Shown: positions 31,474 through 40,125, counted from the first letter of the stretch. The stretch is 41,075 nucleotides of DNA from CAYQLK01 sp964426075 (GCA_964426075.1 CAYROP010000003.1:1-41075); one strand, 5' to 3'. Program-made: numbers and translations. The notes: a model not told the origin generated them from the sequence alone.

Positions 31474-31505
31474 ATCAAAAGAAAGCGAGGTAAGGTGTCG
31501 AAAGA

Positions 31506-31790
31506 ATGGTACAGTCAAGCAGAAAGATCGGAAGATCTACCTGCGTGAACTGTGGGTTTACGGACTTGCATGCGTTCTTTCAGCTACTTAGAGGCGATGA
31601 GCCAAAATGTCCTGACTGTAAGTCGGCCAATGTGGTTGAAGGCGAGCCAACGCTCAGGTGCACTAGTTGTGAACTCACTGTGGTTCCGCGCAGACACCGA
31701 ATGGGTATGGCGGTGACACCGCTGGCGTGTAATCACTGCCAGTCCGACTCGTTCGAGGTGGTGCCAAAAGTGCCAGCGGGATATATATAA
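31506..31790 (+). CDS. Double zinc-ribbon protein (94 aa)
   Basis: Four CX2C pairs: CVNC (13-16), CPDC (35-38), CTSC (52-55) and CNHC (75-78), enough for two zinc ribbons. ATG start about ten bases after GAGGTAAGG, 32 bases after pyrE, so it is probably co-transcribed. A GTG at 31496 opens a different, short frame. No catalytic motif. It shares the small size, zinc sites and composition of the array proteins at the left of the window, but no specific sequence match. A nucleic-acid-binding role is a guess. Confidence 0.75.
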   Translation: MVQSSRKIGRSTCVNCGFTDLHAFFQLLRGDEPKCPDCKSANVVEGEPTLRCTSCELTVVPRRHRMGMAVTPLACNHCQSDSFEVVPKVPAGYI

Positions 31791-31826
31791 TCCTATGAGT
31801 AATCGTAGGTAGAATAATCAGGTAAC

Positions 31827-31876
31827 GGAGAGCGCCTGAAAAGATCGGTTTTAGAAAAAAAACCGAAAAGCTCTCC
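31827..31876 (+). other. Nested hairpin between the pyrimidine unit and efp
   Basis: Outer stem GGAGAGC/GCTCTCC (31827-31833, 31870-31876) encloses CGGTTTT/AAAACCG (31846-31852, 31859-31865). It lacks a T run, so it is not a plain terminator. It could end the pyrF-pyrE transcript or act in the efp leader. Confidence 0.6.
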
Positions 31877-31929
31877 ATTTAATATTTAAAATTTGTAAAA
31901 AGAGTATAGATTTGTTATTTTTGTCGCTT

Positions 31930-32493
31930 ATGGTTAAACCAGTTACAGAATTAAAGAAAGGTATTGTTTTTCGGGAAGATGGCGAATTGTGGATTGTGGA
32001 GAATTACGAGCACATTAAAGTTGCCAGAGGTTCCGGAACAATTAAAGTTAAGGCACAAAGCATGAGGTCGGAGGCTATTACAGAAAAGTCTTTTATGACT
32101 GGGGCAAGGGTGGATATTGTCGATGTTTTTAAGAAAAAAGCGACATATCTTTATCGAGATGGAAATAAGTATTTTTTTATGGACACTGAGAATTTTGAGA
32201 ACTACGAAATTGACAGTCAAATGATCAGTGCGGCAAAGTTTTTAAAAGACGGTATGGAGGTAAGAGTTTTAGTTGACGATAGGAGTGAAATTGTTGGGTT
32301 GGAGTTACCAAAAAATGAGGTTTATAAAATAACCGAGACAGCAGTTGGAGTAAAAGGTAACACTGTTTCAAATACGAACAAAAAGGCTATGCTTGAAAAC
32401 GGTGTAGAAGTAAGTGTTCCTTTATTTGTTAATACCGGGGATTTAGTCAAGATTGACACAAGGACCGGTGGATATCTAGAGCGAGTAAAATAG
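31930..32493 (+). CDS. efp: Translation elongation factor P
   Basis: 187 aa in three beta domains, starting VTELKKGIVFREDGELWIVENYEH and ending TRTGGYLERVK. EF-P relieves ribosome stalling at polyproline. The tip of domain I reads KVARGSGT, so the residue usually modified (Lys in most bacteria) is Arg. The frame is open from a TTG at 31912, but the ATG at 31930 gives the family length. No clear Shine-Dalgarno sequence. Confidence 0.93.
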   Translation: MVKPVTELKKGIVFREDGELWIVENYEHIKVARGSGTIKVKAQSMRSEAITEKSFMTGARVDIVDVFKKKATYLYRDGNKYFFMDTENFENYEIDSQMISAAKFLKDGMEVRVLVDDRSEIVGLELPKNEVYKITETAVGVKGNTVSNTNKKAMLENGVEVSVPLFVNTGDLVKIDTRTGGYLERVK

Positions 32494-32518
32494 CTTTGGG
32501 GTAGAATTAAAATTAATT

Positions 32519-33484
32519 ATGCATCCGATTTTTTATTCATTTGGAGACTTTTCTGTTTATACTTGGGGCGTGATGCTCGCGATTGCTGTATTGGGAGGAG
32601 TATTTATTTTTTGGAAATCGGCAATCAAAGATGATTATGATCCTGAAGAGGCAATAGATATTGCTGTCGCAAGTTTAGTTGGGGGAATTTTGGGTGCTAG
32701 ACTGGTTTGGGTTTTGATGAATTTTGGAGATTTTGGAACAAACTTTATAAAGTGGATTTTGATAAATAGGTTTTCTGGATTAGATTTTTGGGGAGGAATA
32801 TTCGGAGCAGTAATTTTGGGAGGATTTGTAGCTCGAAGAAAAAAGTGGAAACTATTGAGAACATTAGATTTTGCTGCAGTACCATTGTATTTTGGAGCAG
32901 TTTGGGTTTGGTTGGGACATTTTTTTAATGGTTCTGCATATGGTAGTACAACGGAGTGGGCGATTGGTGTTTTGGCTCCAGGTTTAGTTGGTAAAAGACA
33001 TCCTGTCCAAATATATGCAGTTATTTTGTTTATTTTCTGTTACTTTTTTTATAAAGCGTTTGCGAAAAAGAGGAGGTTCGCGGGCGCAAAAATTTTGTTC
33101 AGTTTGGTGTCGGTTGCGATGGTGATTTTTGTAATTGACTATTTTAGAGCAGAAAGAGATTTAAGTTTAAAACTAGTTAGCTTTACACAACTTGAAGCGT
33201 TAGGGTCGATCTTGATCTTAATAATTTGGGGTTATTGGGTTTCTGGTAGAAACGTTTTGTCAGATTTTAAAAGTATTTTAAAGTTCTTTAAAGGGATAAT
33301 AGTTGGAACCGGTAATTTTTTCCTTTCGACTAGGTATCGTAAAAAGATCTCAAAAAAGTTTTTTCGGTCGCCAGCAAAAATTGGACAAAAAGCTATAAAT
33401 GATAGTTTTGAGCTAAAGAGTAGGATCGTTTGGAAACTTACACATCTTAGAAGTACAAAAAAATATCGAAGCAAGAAAAAGTGA
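32519..33484 (+). CDS. lgt: Prolipoprotein diacylglyceryl transferase
   Basis: Seven membrane segments. The signature region is GHFFNGSAYGSTTEW, and RHPVQIYA is the conserved H-P-x-x-x-Y. SGLDFWGGIFGAVILGG matches the family's G-rich helix. It transfers diacylglycerol to the lipobox Cys. Residues about 255-321 are a basic C-terminal extension not needed for catalysis. It overlaps lspA by four bases (GTGA), so both lipoprotein-maturation steps are one unit. Confidence 0.93.
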   Translation: MHPIFYSFGDFSVYTWGVMLAIAVLGGVFIFWKSAIKDDYDPEEAIDIAVASLVGGILGARLVWVLMNFGDFGTNFIKWILINRFSGLDFWGGIFGAVILGGFVARRKKWKLLRTLDFAAVPLYFGAVWVWLGHFFNGSAYGSTTEWAIGVLAPGLVGKRHPVQIYAVILFIFCYFFYKAFAKKRRFAGAKILFSLVSVAMVIFVIDYFRAERDLSLKLVSFTQLEALGSILILIIWGYWVSGRNVLSDFKSILKFFKGIIVGTGNFFLSTRYRKKISKKFFRSPAKIGQKAINDSFELKSRIVWKLTHLRSTKKYRSKKK

Positions 33485-33939
33485 AAAACTTAAAGTTTTT
33501 CGGCAAGGAATTTTGGTTAATAGTTTTTTTGGTTGTTGGGATTGTTCTGCTCGACCGAATAAGTAAAGAGATAGTATGGAATGTTTGGCGTGAACAGATA
33601 GTTTGGAATAATGGAGTAAGTTTGGGTTTTTTAGCAACTTCAGACTTATTTAGAAAAATAATATTACAGATTGTTATTTGTTTGGCAGTACTTGGGTTTT
33701 TGTATTGGTTGGTCTCGGAATTTAAGAAAAAAGATAAAAATTATTTTGTAATATTGCCATTGGGAATGGTTGTTGCAGGTGGAGTGAGTAATTTAATTGA
33801 TCGGATGCTTTGGGGGAGTGTAATGGATTTTATACCGTTTTTTGGTTTGTGGACATTTAATATTGCTGATTTTTCCATTAGTGTCGGGGTGGTTTTGTTA
33901 CTAGCTAATAAATTAATTTATGATTTCTGGAAACGTTAA
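33481..33939 (+). CDS. lspA: Signal peptidase II
   Basis: 152 aa with four membrane segments. The aspartate dyad is in GVSNLIDR and FNIADFSISVG, and the N-terminal DRISKEIVW and NNGVSLGFL match the family. It cleaves lipoprotein signal peptides after Lgt acts. GTG start overlapping lgt. Its 3' end overlaps the next gene by 20 bases. Confidence 0.94.
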   Translation: MKNLKFFGKEFWLIVFLVVGIVLLDRISKEIVWNVWREQIVWNNGVSLGFLATSDLFRKIILQIVICLAVLGFLYWLVSEFKKKDKNYFVILPLGMVVAGGVSNLIDRMLWGSVMDFIPFFGLWTFNIADFSISVGVVLLLANKLIYDFWKR

Positions 33940-34690
33940 AATACTATACGAAGATGTAGAGCTATTGGTTATGGAAAAGCCGTCAGGTTTGGTGGTCAAT
34001 AGAGCTGATTCGACAAGAACTCGAACCTTGCAAGAGATTTTGGAAGAATATTTTGGATATGAACAGTTTGGCGGGCCGGGCAAACGTGCTGGTATCGTTC
34101 ACCGACTAGATAAAGATACAAGTGGAGTAATGTTGGTAGCAAAATCTGAGGAATCCATGGCGAATCTACAAACGCAGTTCAAGAATCGTGAAGTGAAAAA
34201 AACATACACAGCTTTAACTCATGGATTTGCTAAGCGTGAATTTAATGTAACACTTAGTTTGGCTAGGTCAAAAGCAAATCGGTTGAGATATTCAATACAA
34301 AAGGAAGGAAAAGAGGCGGAAACAGGTTTTGTAACGAAGCAGTATTACCAAATTAATCCAGAAGATGCTCAAAATATTAAGAAAAAATTATCTAAGGATT
34401 TTTGGACAAGTTATGACAGATTTAGCTTGGTTGAGGCGTACCCAAAAACCGGACGTACACATCAGATAAGGGTGCATCTACATAGTGTGTTTGCACCAAT
34501 TGTGAGAGATGAGATATATGGAGGTAGAAAATGGTTAAGGGTTGATCAGATTTGGGCAGATAGAATGTTTTTACACGCTTCAAAAATTAGTTTCAAACAT
34601 CCAAAAACAAACAAAATTGTCGATTTTGAGTCGAAATTACCAAGCGAATTGCAGGGAATTTTGAAAAAATTAATTAAGGTTGAACTTTGA
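33920..34690 (+). CDS. RluA-family pseudouridine synthase
   Basis: Catalytic motif HRLDKDTSGVMLVAK (about residues 55-69), with Asp as the nucleophile, and PKTGRTHQIRVHL further on. 256 aa, without an obvious S4 domain at the N-terminus, so it is closer to RluA/RluC cores than full RluD. It isomerises uridine in rRNA or tRNA; the target is not evident. It overlaps lspA, suggesting translational coupling. Confidence 0.92.
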   Translation: MISGNVKILYEDVELLVMEKPSGLVVNRADSTRTRTLQEILEEYFGYEQFGGPGKRAGIVHRLDKDTSGVMLVAKSEESMANLQTQFKNREVKKTYTALTHGFAKREFNVTLSLARSKANRLRYSIQKEGKEAETGFVTKQYYQINPEDAQNIKKKLSKDFWTSYDRFSLVEAYPKTGRTHQIRVHLHSVFAPIVRDEIYGGRKWLRVDQIWADRMFLHASKISFKHPKTNKIVDFESKLPSELQGILKKLIKVEL

Positions 34691-34755
34691 TCCTCTAGAA
34701 CTTAATAATAGAAAGAAGGTCTGCAAAATATTTTTTGATTTGCGGATATTTTTAT

Positions 34756-35820
34756 ATGCAAAAACTTGGTAAGGTTAAGATAAAAAAACCGTCAGAGCTG
34801 ACAAAAAAAAGAAAGCGGAATCGTGCCATTTTTTTTGTGATATTGATTCTGTTTACATTAGCCTTGGTTAACGGAATTTTTAAGTTTGTTAAGTTTAGTG
34901 ATTATGTTTCGAGGCCAATCGATGGAACCGAAAAAAAAGCTTCAGGAAGGTCTTGGAGTGCAGATAGAATAATTACAGTAGCCATAGACTCAAATCCTGT
35001 AATTATGGCGGTTTTTGACCCTTCTACGGGCAAAGTTGGGGTAATTTCAATGCCGAGGGACACATACAGTGTGGTTCCTTCGGATCTGGGGCTTTATCCA
35101 GTTTATTCGATTAGGGAGTTGGGTGAGCTAAAGGGTGTGCCAAGTGGGGAGCTGTTTGAAAATACTTTGTCAAATTTTATCAATGCTCCCGTGGAGAGGT
35201 ATTTGTTTTTCCCAAAATCAGAAGTTGTTTTAGGTCAGGGTAAGGATGAAATTGTTGGAAAAATTAGAAATGCCTTTTCTATTCAAAATTTAATAACTGC
35301 GCCTTTTAAAGTTAATAAAGGGGAAATGGTAACTAATCTTAGTTGGTCTGAATCACTCAAACTTTGGTGGTTTGCCAGAGGTGTACGTAGTGATAGATTC
35401 GAATATTATGATTTAAGTAAAAATGGGGTAATTTCGGAAATTATTTTGGCTGATGGAACCAACGCTTTTGGAGCCGATGAGGTTGGAGTTGCGGATTTTA
35501 CTAGGAAAGTTTTTACCGAAGATAAAATTTTGAAAGAAAAATTAAAGATCGAAATACTAAATGGGACCGATTCTCCGGGGAGGGGAAATAAAATTGCAAA
35601 TATTTTAGATAATATTGGCTGTGATGTTGTTCGGGTTGGTAATTACACTGGCGAAAGACTGGAAAAAACGATGATTAGTCTGAGTAAAGACAGTGAAAAT
35701 AGTTTGACTATCGAAAGACTTGAGGAGATTTTAGACGCCAAAGGAGTAAGTGGAAACTTTACTTCAAGGGATGTTGACATCACGATTGTTCTAGGTCAAG
35801 ATATTCTGAAAAGATTTTAG
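34756..35820 (+). CDS. LytR-family protein with LytR_C domain (354 aa)
   Basis: The frame opens at 34735, but the ATG at 34756 fits better (basic tail, then a membrane segment at about residues 24-42). The domain after it carries FDPSTGKVGVISMPRDTYSVVP, the LytR-CpsA-Psr pattern with the conserved R-D-T. Residues about 255-350 are a LytR_C domain (KIEILNGTDSPGRGNKIANIL). LCP enzymes attach polymers to peptidoglycan. The LCP core seems short and several Arg positions are not evident, so activity is uncertain. Confidence 0.82.
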   Translation: MQKLGKVKIKKPSELTKKRKRNRAIFFVILILFTLALVNGIFKFVKFSDYVSRPIDGTEKKASGRSWSADRIITVAIDSNPVIMAVFDPSTGKVGVISMPRDTYSVVPSDLGLYPVYSIRELGELKGVPSGELFENTLSNFINAPVERYLFFPKSEVVLGQGKDEIVGKIRNAFSIQNLITAPFKVNKGEMVTNLSWSESLKLWWFARGVRSDRFEYYDLSKNGVISEIILADGTNAFGADEVGVADFTRKVFTEDKILKEKLKIEILNGTDSPGRGNKIANILDNIGCDVVRVGNYTGERLEKTMISLSKDSENSLTIERLEEILDAKGVSGNFTSRDVDITIVLGQDILKRF

Positions 35821-35835
35821 TTTTAATCTAAAAAT

Positions 35836-36243
35836 ATGTTTAGTGTTTGGATAGTTGCAGCAGTTACGGTATTTGCTATTTCGCTGATTGTGGCGATCGT
35901 TAGTGTGGAAAGAGAGAAAAAACAGGAGCCAGAAACCGAGGATTTGCCTGATCGAGGCGATGCGACCTTGCTTTCAAAACCAATCGAGTCGCCCGTTTTG
36001 GGCCATGGTCAGGTCCGCGAACAAATTGAATCTCAGGAAAAAGTAGAAATGCTGGATGATACTAAGCATAGTCACAGCAATATAATTATGGAGAATCATA
36101 GCCAATTAGCCACTGGTGCTGAGATGGCTAACAACTTGGAAAAAGTTGATGAGGATGTAGATGAGATTATTCCTAGGTATTTAGAAGAGGAAATCAATGA
36201 TAAGGAGCAATCCAAAAAACTGGTGGGTGAAATTGATCTTTAG
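35836..36243 (+). CDS. Small membrane-anchored acidic protein (135 aa)
   Basis: One N-terminal membrane segment (residues 2-22), then a very acidic, probably unstructured region (EVDEDVDEIIPRYLEEEIND near the end). No family recognised. It follows the LytR-family gene by 15 bases in the same direction and may be envelope-related; nothing else supports a role. Confidence 0.65.
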   Translation: MFSVWIVAAVTVFAISLIVAIVSVEREKKQEPETEDLPDRGDATLLSKPIESPVLGHGQVREQIESQEKVEMLDDTKHSHSNIIMENHSQLATGAEMANNLEKVDEDVDEIIPRYLEEEINDKEQSKKLVGEIDL

Positions 36244-36248
36244 ATATT

Positions 36249-36884
36249 TTATACGGTAAAAGAAGGCTGGTTTGCGAGATCTTTGGCGCGAGTTATTTCG
36301 AACAAAATAACCTGAACCTCTTTTTGGGTAACCGATTTGATGCAGCATTCAAAAGTATTTCCAGCAGTAATTAGCCTTAGTAGTTTAAATGATAGGTCGT
36401 CAGGAAGATTGCCGACATGTTTATTGTCGTAAGTACATAGTTCGATCGAGTGCTTTTTTGGAGAGATTTTTAGTTTGTCGCCCGAGGCTAGTTTTGATAG
36501 AAGATTTTGGTCACCGATTTTGACTAAAGTTACAACCTTGGTCTTGCCTGGCTCTGAAGCCAATTTTTGAAATAGTTCGCGAAAGTTTTGTTTATCACCT
36601 TCAAGTGTTGGAGATTTTTGATCTGAGGATAGTCGGTTGAGTCTGGTAAGGTTTTTTTTGGCAATAACATTAAAACCATCAAGGTCGGTGACTGATTTAT
36701 ATGTTTGGCGAGATTTGGTTATATTGCCGGTTTCAAAATATGCCCTAGCTAATCGATTGAGTGTTTCGATGTCGTTGGGATTGTTTTTTAGAATTTTTTT
36801 GTTTATTTCAATTGCCAGTTCCCAGTTATAGTCAAGTGCGGCTGAGACGGCTTGTCCTTCAAGCGTTTTGTCCTCGTTAGTCAT
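36249..36884 (-). CDS. TPR-repeat protein (211 aa)
   Basis: Residues 13-80 contain two TPR-like units (NWELAIEINKKILKNNPNDIETLNRLARAYFETG and the following helix pair). The C-terminal half (about 100-205) is a separate domain rich in strands (VTLVKIGDQNLLSKLASGD), unrecognised. Likely a cytoplasmic adaptor. It is convergent with the acidic protein gene, five bases apart. Confidence 0.8.
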   Translation of the reverse strand: MTNEDKTLEGQAVSAALDYNWELAIEINKKILKNNPNDIETLNRLARAYFETGNITKSRQTYKSVTDLDGFNVIAKKNLTRLNRLSSDQKSPTLEGDKQNFRELFQKLASEPGKTKVVTLVKIGDQNLLSKLASGDKLKISPKKHSIELCTYDNKHVGNLPDDLSFKLLRLITAGNTFECCIKSVTQKEVQVILFEITRAKDLANQPSFTV

Positions 36885-37018
36885 TAAGAGATAGAGTATA
36901 TTGAATAAAAAATAAATGTCAATTTTTTTATCAAACTAGCTACAAAGTTTAACTTTGACAAAAATATAATAATCGACTTTAATTTAGCTCTATCGAAACA
37001 AAAAATTAATAAAGAAGA

Positions 37019-37771
37019 ATGTCTGGACACAGCAAATGGTCAACAATTAAAAGGCAAAAAGGAGCAAATGATGCCAAGAGGGGTGCAACTTTTACACGGC
37101 TAGCCAATGCAATCATGATTGCTGTTAAAGAAGGTGGTGGTGGAGATCCTGATTCTAATTTTCGTCTTAGATTAGTACTTGATCAAGCAAGGGCAGCTAA
37201 TTTGCCGAAAGACAATATCGCTAGGGCAATTGATAAAGCATTAGGTAAGGGTGGCGGTCCGGCTTTGGAGAGTGTGATTTATGAAGGATACGCTCCAAGT
37301 GCAGTGGCAATTTTAGTTGAAACAATTACTGATAACCGTAACCGAACTGCATCGGAGGTAAAAAGTACGATCGAAAAAGCAGGGGGAAGTTTAGGTGGGC
37401 CAGGGACTACACAATGGATGTTTGAGAAGAAGGGAGTAATTGAAGTTCAGACTGATGGTGAAGATGTGGATGAATTTTTTCTTAAAGTGGCGGATTTTGG
37501 TGCTGATGATGTTGTGGTAATTGACAAAAACTCTGTGCAAGTAATAACAAAACAGACTGATTTGAAAAGAGTTGAAGACCAACTAAGGGAGGACGGTTAT
37601 AATGTTATTTCAGCTGATTTTGATTATATTGCAAAGAACTCAACCCATATTGAGGACGCAGACAAAATAAAATCAGTTTTGGGTCTAATCGAAAAACTAG
37701 AAGATTTGGGAGATGTGGTCAAAGTGAGTTCTAATTTGGATGTCCCAGACTCGTTTTACGAATCTTTGTAA
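37019..37771 (+). CDS. yebC: YebC/PmpR-family protein
   Basis: MSGHSKWSTIKRQKGANDAKRG is the family's N-terminal signature. GGGDPDSNFRLRLVLDQARAANLPKDNI and the C-terminal YIAKNSTHIEDADKIKSVLGLIEKLEDLGDVVKVSSN complete the three domains. 250 aa, normal length. Members act as transcription regulators or in translation at proline stalls. Immediately upstream of ruvC, a frequent arrangement. An A-rich AAAGAAGA precedes the ATG. Confidence 0.95.
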   Translation: MSGHSKWSTIKRQKGANDAKRGATFTRLANAIMIAVKEGGGGDPDSNFRLRLVLDQARAANLPKDNIARAIDKALGKGGGPALESVIYEGYAPSAVAILVETITDNRNRTASEVKSTIEKAGGSLGGPGTTQWMFEKKGVIEVQTDGEDVDEFFLKVADFGADDVVVIDKNSVQVITKQTDLKRVEDQLREDGYNVISADFDYIAKNSTHIEDADKIKSVLGLIEKLEDLGDVVKVSSNLDVPDSFYESL

Positions 37772-37789
37772 AAGACAAGAAAATTTTTG

Positions 37790-38335
37790 ATGCAAGAGTT
37801 AATTATCGGAATTGATCCTGGAACGGCAACGACAGGTTTTGGTGTATTAGACGTAACTTCTGGTTTGCCAAGATTAATTGAATATGGGTGTATTTCTACA
37901 CCGAAAAATTTGCAAATGCCCGACAGGTTACTGATGTTAGCGATGGGGTTGGATGACCTTTTTGGAAAATATATGCCTCAAGCGGTTGTTATTGAAAATT
38001 TGTTTTTTGGAGTAAATGCTAAAACCGCGATCACTGTTGGACAGGGCAGGGGGGTTGTTTTGGTTACTGCAGCCAAATACGGTCTGCCATGTTTTGAATA
38101 TCAGGGATTATCAATAAAAAAAGAGATTACTGGTAACGGCAAAGCAGACAAGGTAATGATCCAGGATGCAGTGGCAAAAATTCTTGATGTGAAAACTTGG
38201 GAAAAACCGAGTCAGGGTTATTTGGATGACGCAGTAGATGCACTGGCGATTGGGCTATTCCATTATCGTCAAATTAATCCAAACGATGAAGGTTTGGCTG
38301 TAAAAAAGGAAAGAAAGCCTAAGAAAAAGAAATGA
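37790..38335 (+). CDS. ruvC: Crossover junction endonuclease RuvC
   Basis: Catalytic acids: Asp in IIGIDPGTATTGFG, Glu in VIENLFFGVNAKTA, and Asp pair in GYLDDAVDALAIGL. 181 aa with the start at the ATG at 37790 rather than the TTG just before it. It resolves Holliday junctions; ruvA and ruvB are not in this window. A basic Lys-rich tail ends the protein and the next gene overlaps it by four bases. Confidence 0.95.
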   Translation: MQELIIGIDPGTATTGFGVLDVTSGLPRLIEYGCISTPKNLQMPDRLLMLAMGLDDLFGKYMPQAVVIENLFFGVNAKTAITVGQGRGVVLVTAAKYGLPCFEYQGLSIKKEITGNGKADKVMIQDAVAKILDVKTWEKPSQGYLDDAVDALAIGLFHYRQINPNDEGLAVKKERKPKKKK

Positions 38336-39189
38336 GACTTTTTAAACGCAAACCAGCGCGACTCAAAAATCCAATGGCGGTTAGAACTAGTAAGATAAAA
38401 GTTGCAGACAGACTTACGGTTTCAAAGAGGCAGATTCTGGTCTTTTTTTCAATTTTGATGACTGGCGGTTTGACTGTATCTTTGTTGTCAGAAGGTCGAA
38501 GTTTGTATTTGCTTTCTCTGCTTTTGGCTATTGCATCAGGACTTGCAACGGTTTGGGTTTTACGAAAAGACTTGGCTGGTATTAAATATTTTGTACTGCC
38601 GATTTTGCCTTTTTTCTTCACATTTGCGATGTCGTTATTTTTTCAACTATTGCCAGAGCGTTGGTTAACAAGATTGCCGTTTATGGTCGTGTATGGAGTT
38701 TCAATTTATTTAATTTTTTTGAATCAAAATGTTTACAATATTGCAGCAATTAGAACGATTGCACTACTAAGGGCAGCACACTCTGTGGGCTTACTGTTTA
38801 CACTTATTTCGGTTTTTATTATTAGTAATGTCACATTTTCTCTAAGGTTTAATTTTGTGATCCTAACGCTAATTCTGACGGTGATTTGTGGGCTAATGAT
38901 TTTTCAAACCCTTTGGTCTTTTGAACTGGAGGACTTGCTAACCAAAAGATTACTTAAGATGACTTTGGTATTAACTTTGATTGTTGGACAGGTGGTACTA
39001 ACTCTTTCTTTTTGGCCGGCAGAACCAACGGTTTCAGCAATTGTAGTAACGACGGCTGTTTATGTTTTGTTGGGGCTAAGTCAAGCGTATTACACGGATC
39101 GGTTATTCAGGCGAACCGCAATTGAGTATATTTCATTAGGAATGGGAGTATTTTTGTTGTTGTTTTTGACAACAAGCTGGATAGAGTAG
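38332..39189 (+). CDS. Polytopic membrane protein, unknown function (285 aa)
   Basis: A basic N-terminus (residues 1-32) is followed by about seven to eight hydrophobic segments (starting at FFSILMTGGLTVSLL and ending with LGMGVFLLLFLTTSW). No motif of a transporter or enzyme is visible. It overlaps ruvC by the ATGA junction and ends the yebC-ruvC cluster. Conservation of this pairing in relatives would be informative. Function unknown. Confidence 0.75.
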   Translation: MRLFKRKPARLKNPMAVRTSKIKVADRLTVSKRQILVFFSILMTGGLTVSLLSEGRSLYLLSLLLAIASGLATVWVLRKDLAGIKYFVLPILPFFFTFAMSLFFQLLPERWLTRLPFMVVYGVSIYLIFLNQNVYNIAAIRTIALLRAAHSVGLLFTLISVFIISNVTFSLRFNFVILTLILTVICGLMIFQTLWSFELEDLLTKRLLKMTLVLTLIVGQVVLTLSFWPAEPTVSAIVVTTAVYVLLGLSQAYYTDRLFRRTAIEYISLGMGVFLLLFLTTSWIE

Positions 39190-39233
39190 GGAAAAATTTA
39201 GCTACAAATTGAAGCTAAAATGTTACTTCGTCA

Positions 39234-39262
39234 TTACCTATTAATTAGACCTATAGTATATT
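39234..39262 (+). promoter_or_regulatory. Possible class II-like promoter into the non-coding region
   Basis: -35 TTACCT (39234-39239), 17-base spacer, -10 TATATT (39257-39262), with CCTATAGTA (39250-39258) at the position of the class II element. No gene follows for 900 bases. Confidence 0.45.
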
Positions 39263-39416
39263 CATTTTTTTGATTAACAAACATAAAATCTAGTGTTAAA
39301 CGATCGTTGTTCTTACAAAAAACTTAAATTCGGTGGCAAAAATAAATTAGTAGAGGAGTAATAAAAAAGAGGAATTAGGTTCAAGAGTAGAGCAAAATGA
39401 TATAGTTTGATACAGT

Positions 39417-39451
39417 GTGAAAACTTGTGAAAATTGTCGTGAAAACTGAAT
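39417..39451 (+). repeat. Three short direct repeats GTGAAAA
   Basis: GTGAAAAC at 39417, GTGAAAAT at 39427 and GTGAAAAC at 39439, spaced 10 and 12 bases apart, about one helical turn. Confidence 0.65.
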
Positions 39452-39485
39452 GTTAGTCAAAGGCGGGGAGTGATAGTAGTAAAAA

Positions 39486-39494
39486 TGTGGATAA
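39486..39494 (+). promoter_or_regulatory. Perfect DnaA-box match
   Basis: TGTGGATAA, the reverse complement of the consensus DnaA box TTATCCACA. It is a single copy, near the GTGAAAA repeats. Confidence 0.5.
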
Positions 39495-39789
39495 CTTGTT
39501 TTCGGTTATAAGGTTTTTGGGAGTAGGTATTAATATTTATATTGCCAATACAATACGATATTATTTACTCTTTTAGCTTTGAATGAATGAAAAAAGACTA
39601 TTGTAATAAGCTAAATAGCGACGTAAATATTTATATTATAGGGTCATTTTAGGCTTAAAAAAGTTGAGGTAGCGGTAGTGAGAAAGGAGTAAGTGGTCGG
39701 TGATTGGTCGGTAAGTAATGATGTGTGTTGATTAATTAATAGCTTGTAGGGATATTGCACTACACTGGTCTGTAAGAGTAGAAAAATGA

Positions 39790-39819
39790 TATGTCGTACA
39801 ATATAACTTTTGCGACATA
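39790..39819. repeat. Inverted repeat with a copy at the xer promoter
   Basis: Arms TATGTCG (39790-39796) and CGACATA (39813-39819) around 16 bases. The left half and following bases (ATATGTCGTACAATAT) recur with one change just before the xer gene (ATATGTCGCACAATAT, about 40492-40507). Confidence 0.6.
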
Positions 39820-40091
39820 AAATAACAAAAACGGGGTGGGGACGAAAACACTAAAAAAATGAAATTTGTTAAAAAAACAAAAAATAAATTTTTAAAAACT
39901 TTGATCTAGTTTGATTTAACCCCCTATGGATTGGCTTAATTATTTGATTAATTTGATATGGTTTGTTATCTTGACCACTTTTTTATTGTTTTTTGCGGTA
40001 TATATGCGGTTATTAGCTATATTTATTGAAATTCGATGATAGATTACCCTACCCAATTAATAAAAAGCCGTTTTAGGACCAATTAGGGGTT

Positions 40092-40125
40092 TTTAGCCTC
40101 AAAATATCGATATTTTGAGGCTAAA
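40092..40125. repeat. Perfect 34-bp palindrome
   Basis: Arms of 17 bases with no loop: TTTAGCCTCAAAATATC and its exact complement, centred at ATCGAT (40106-40111). Its right half forms the -35 and much of the spacer of the promoter for the gene at 40180. Confidence 0.85.

Larger units (their letters stand above)
39190..40091. other. Long non-coding region before the xer locus
   Basis: About 0.9 kb has stops in all frames and no usable ribosome site. It holds a possible promoter (39234-39262), three GTGAAAA repeats (39417, 39427, 39439), a DnaA-box match (39486), a GGTCGGT pair near 39700, and an inverted repeat (39790). It is G-rich over C on the plus strand until about 39850 and then very AT-rich. 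An untranslated RNA, a DnaA-binding site cluster or a decayed region are all possible. Confidence 0.5.

Noticed and set aside
39417..39451. CRISPR array
   Set aside because: The repeats are only seven to eight bases and 10-12 bases apart, with no spacers of CRISPR length and no cas genes.
39417..39500. Chromosomal replication origin
   Set aside because: Only one DnaA box is seen and there is no dnaA, dnaN or rpmH nearby. The evidence supports a note, not a call.
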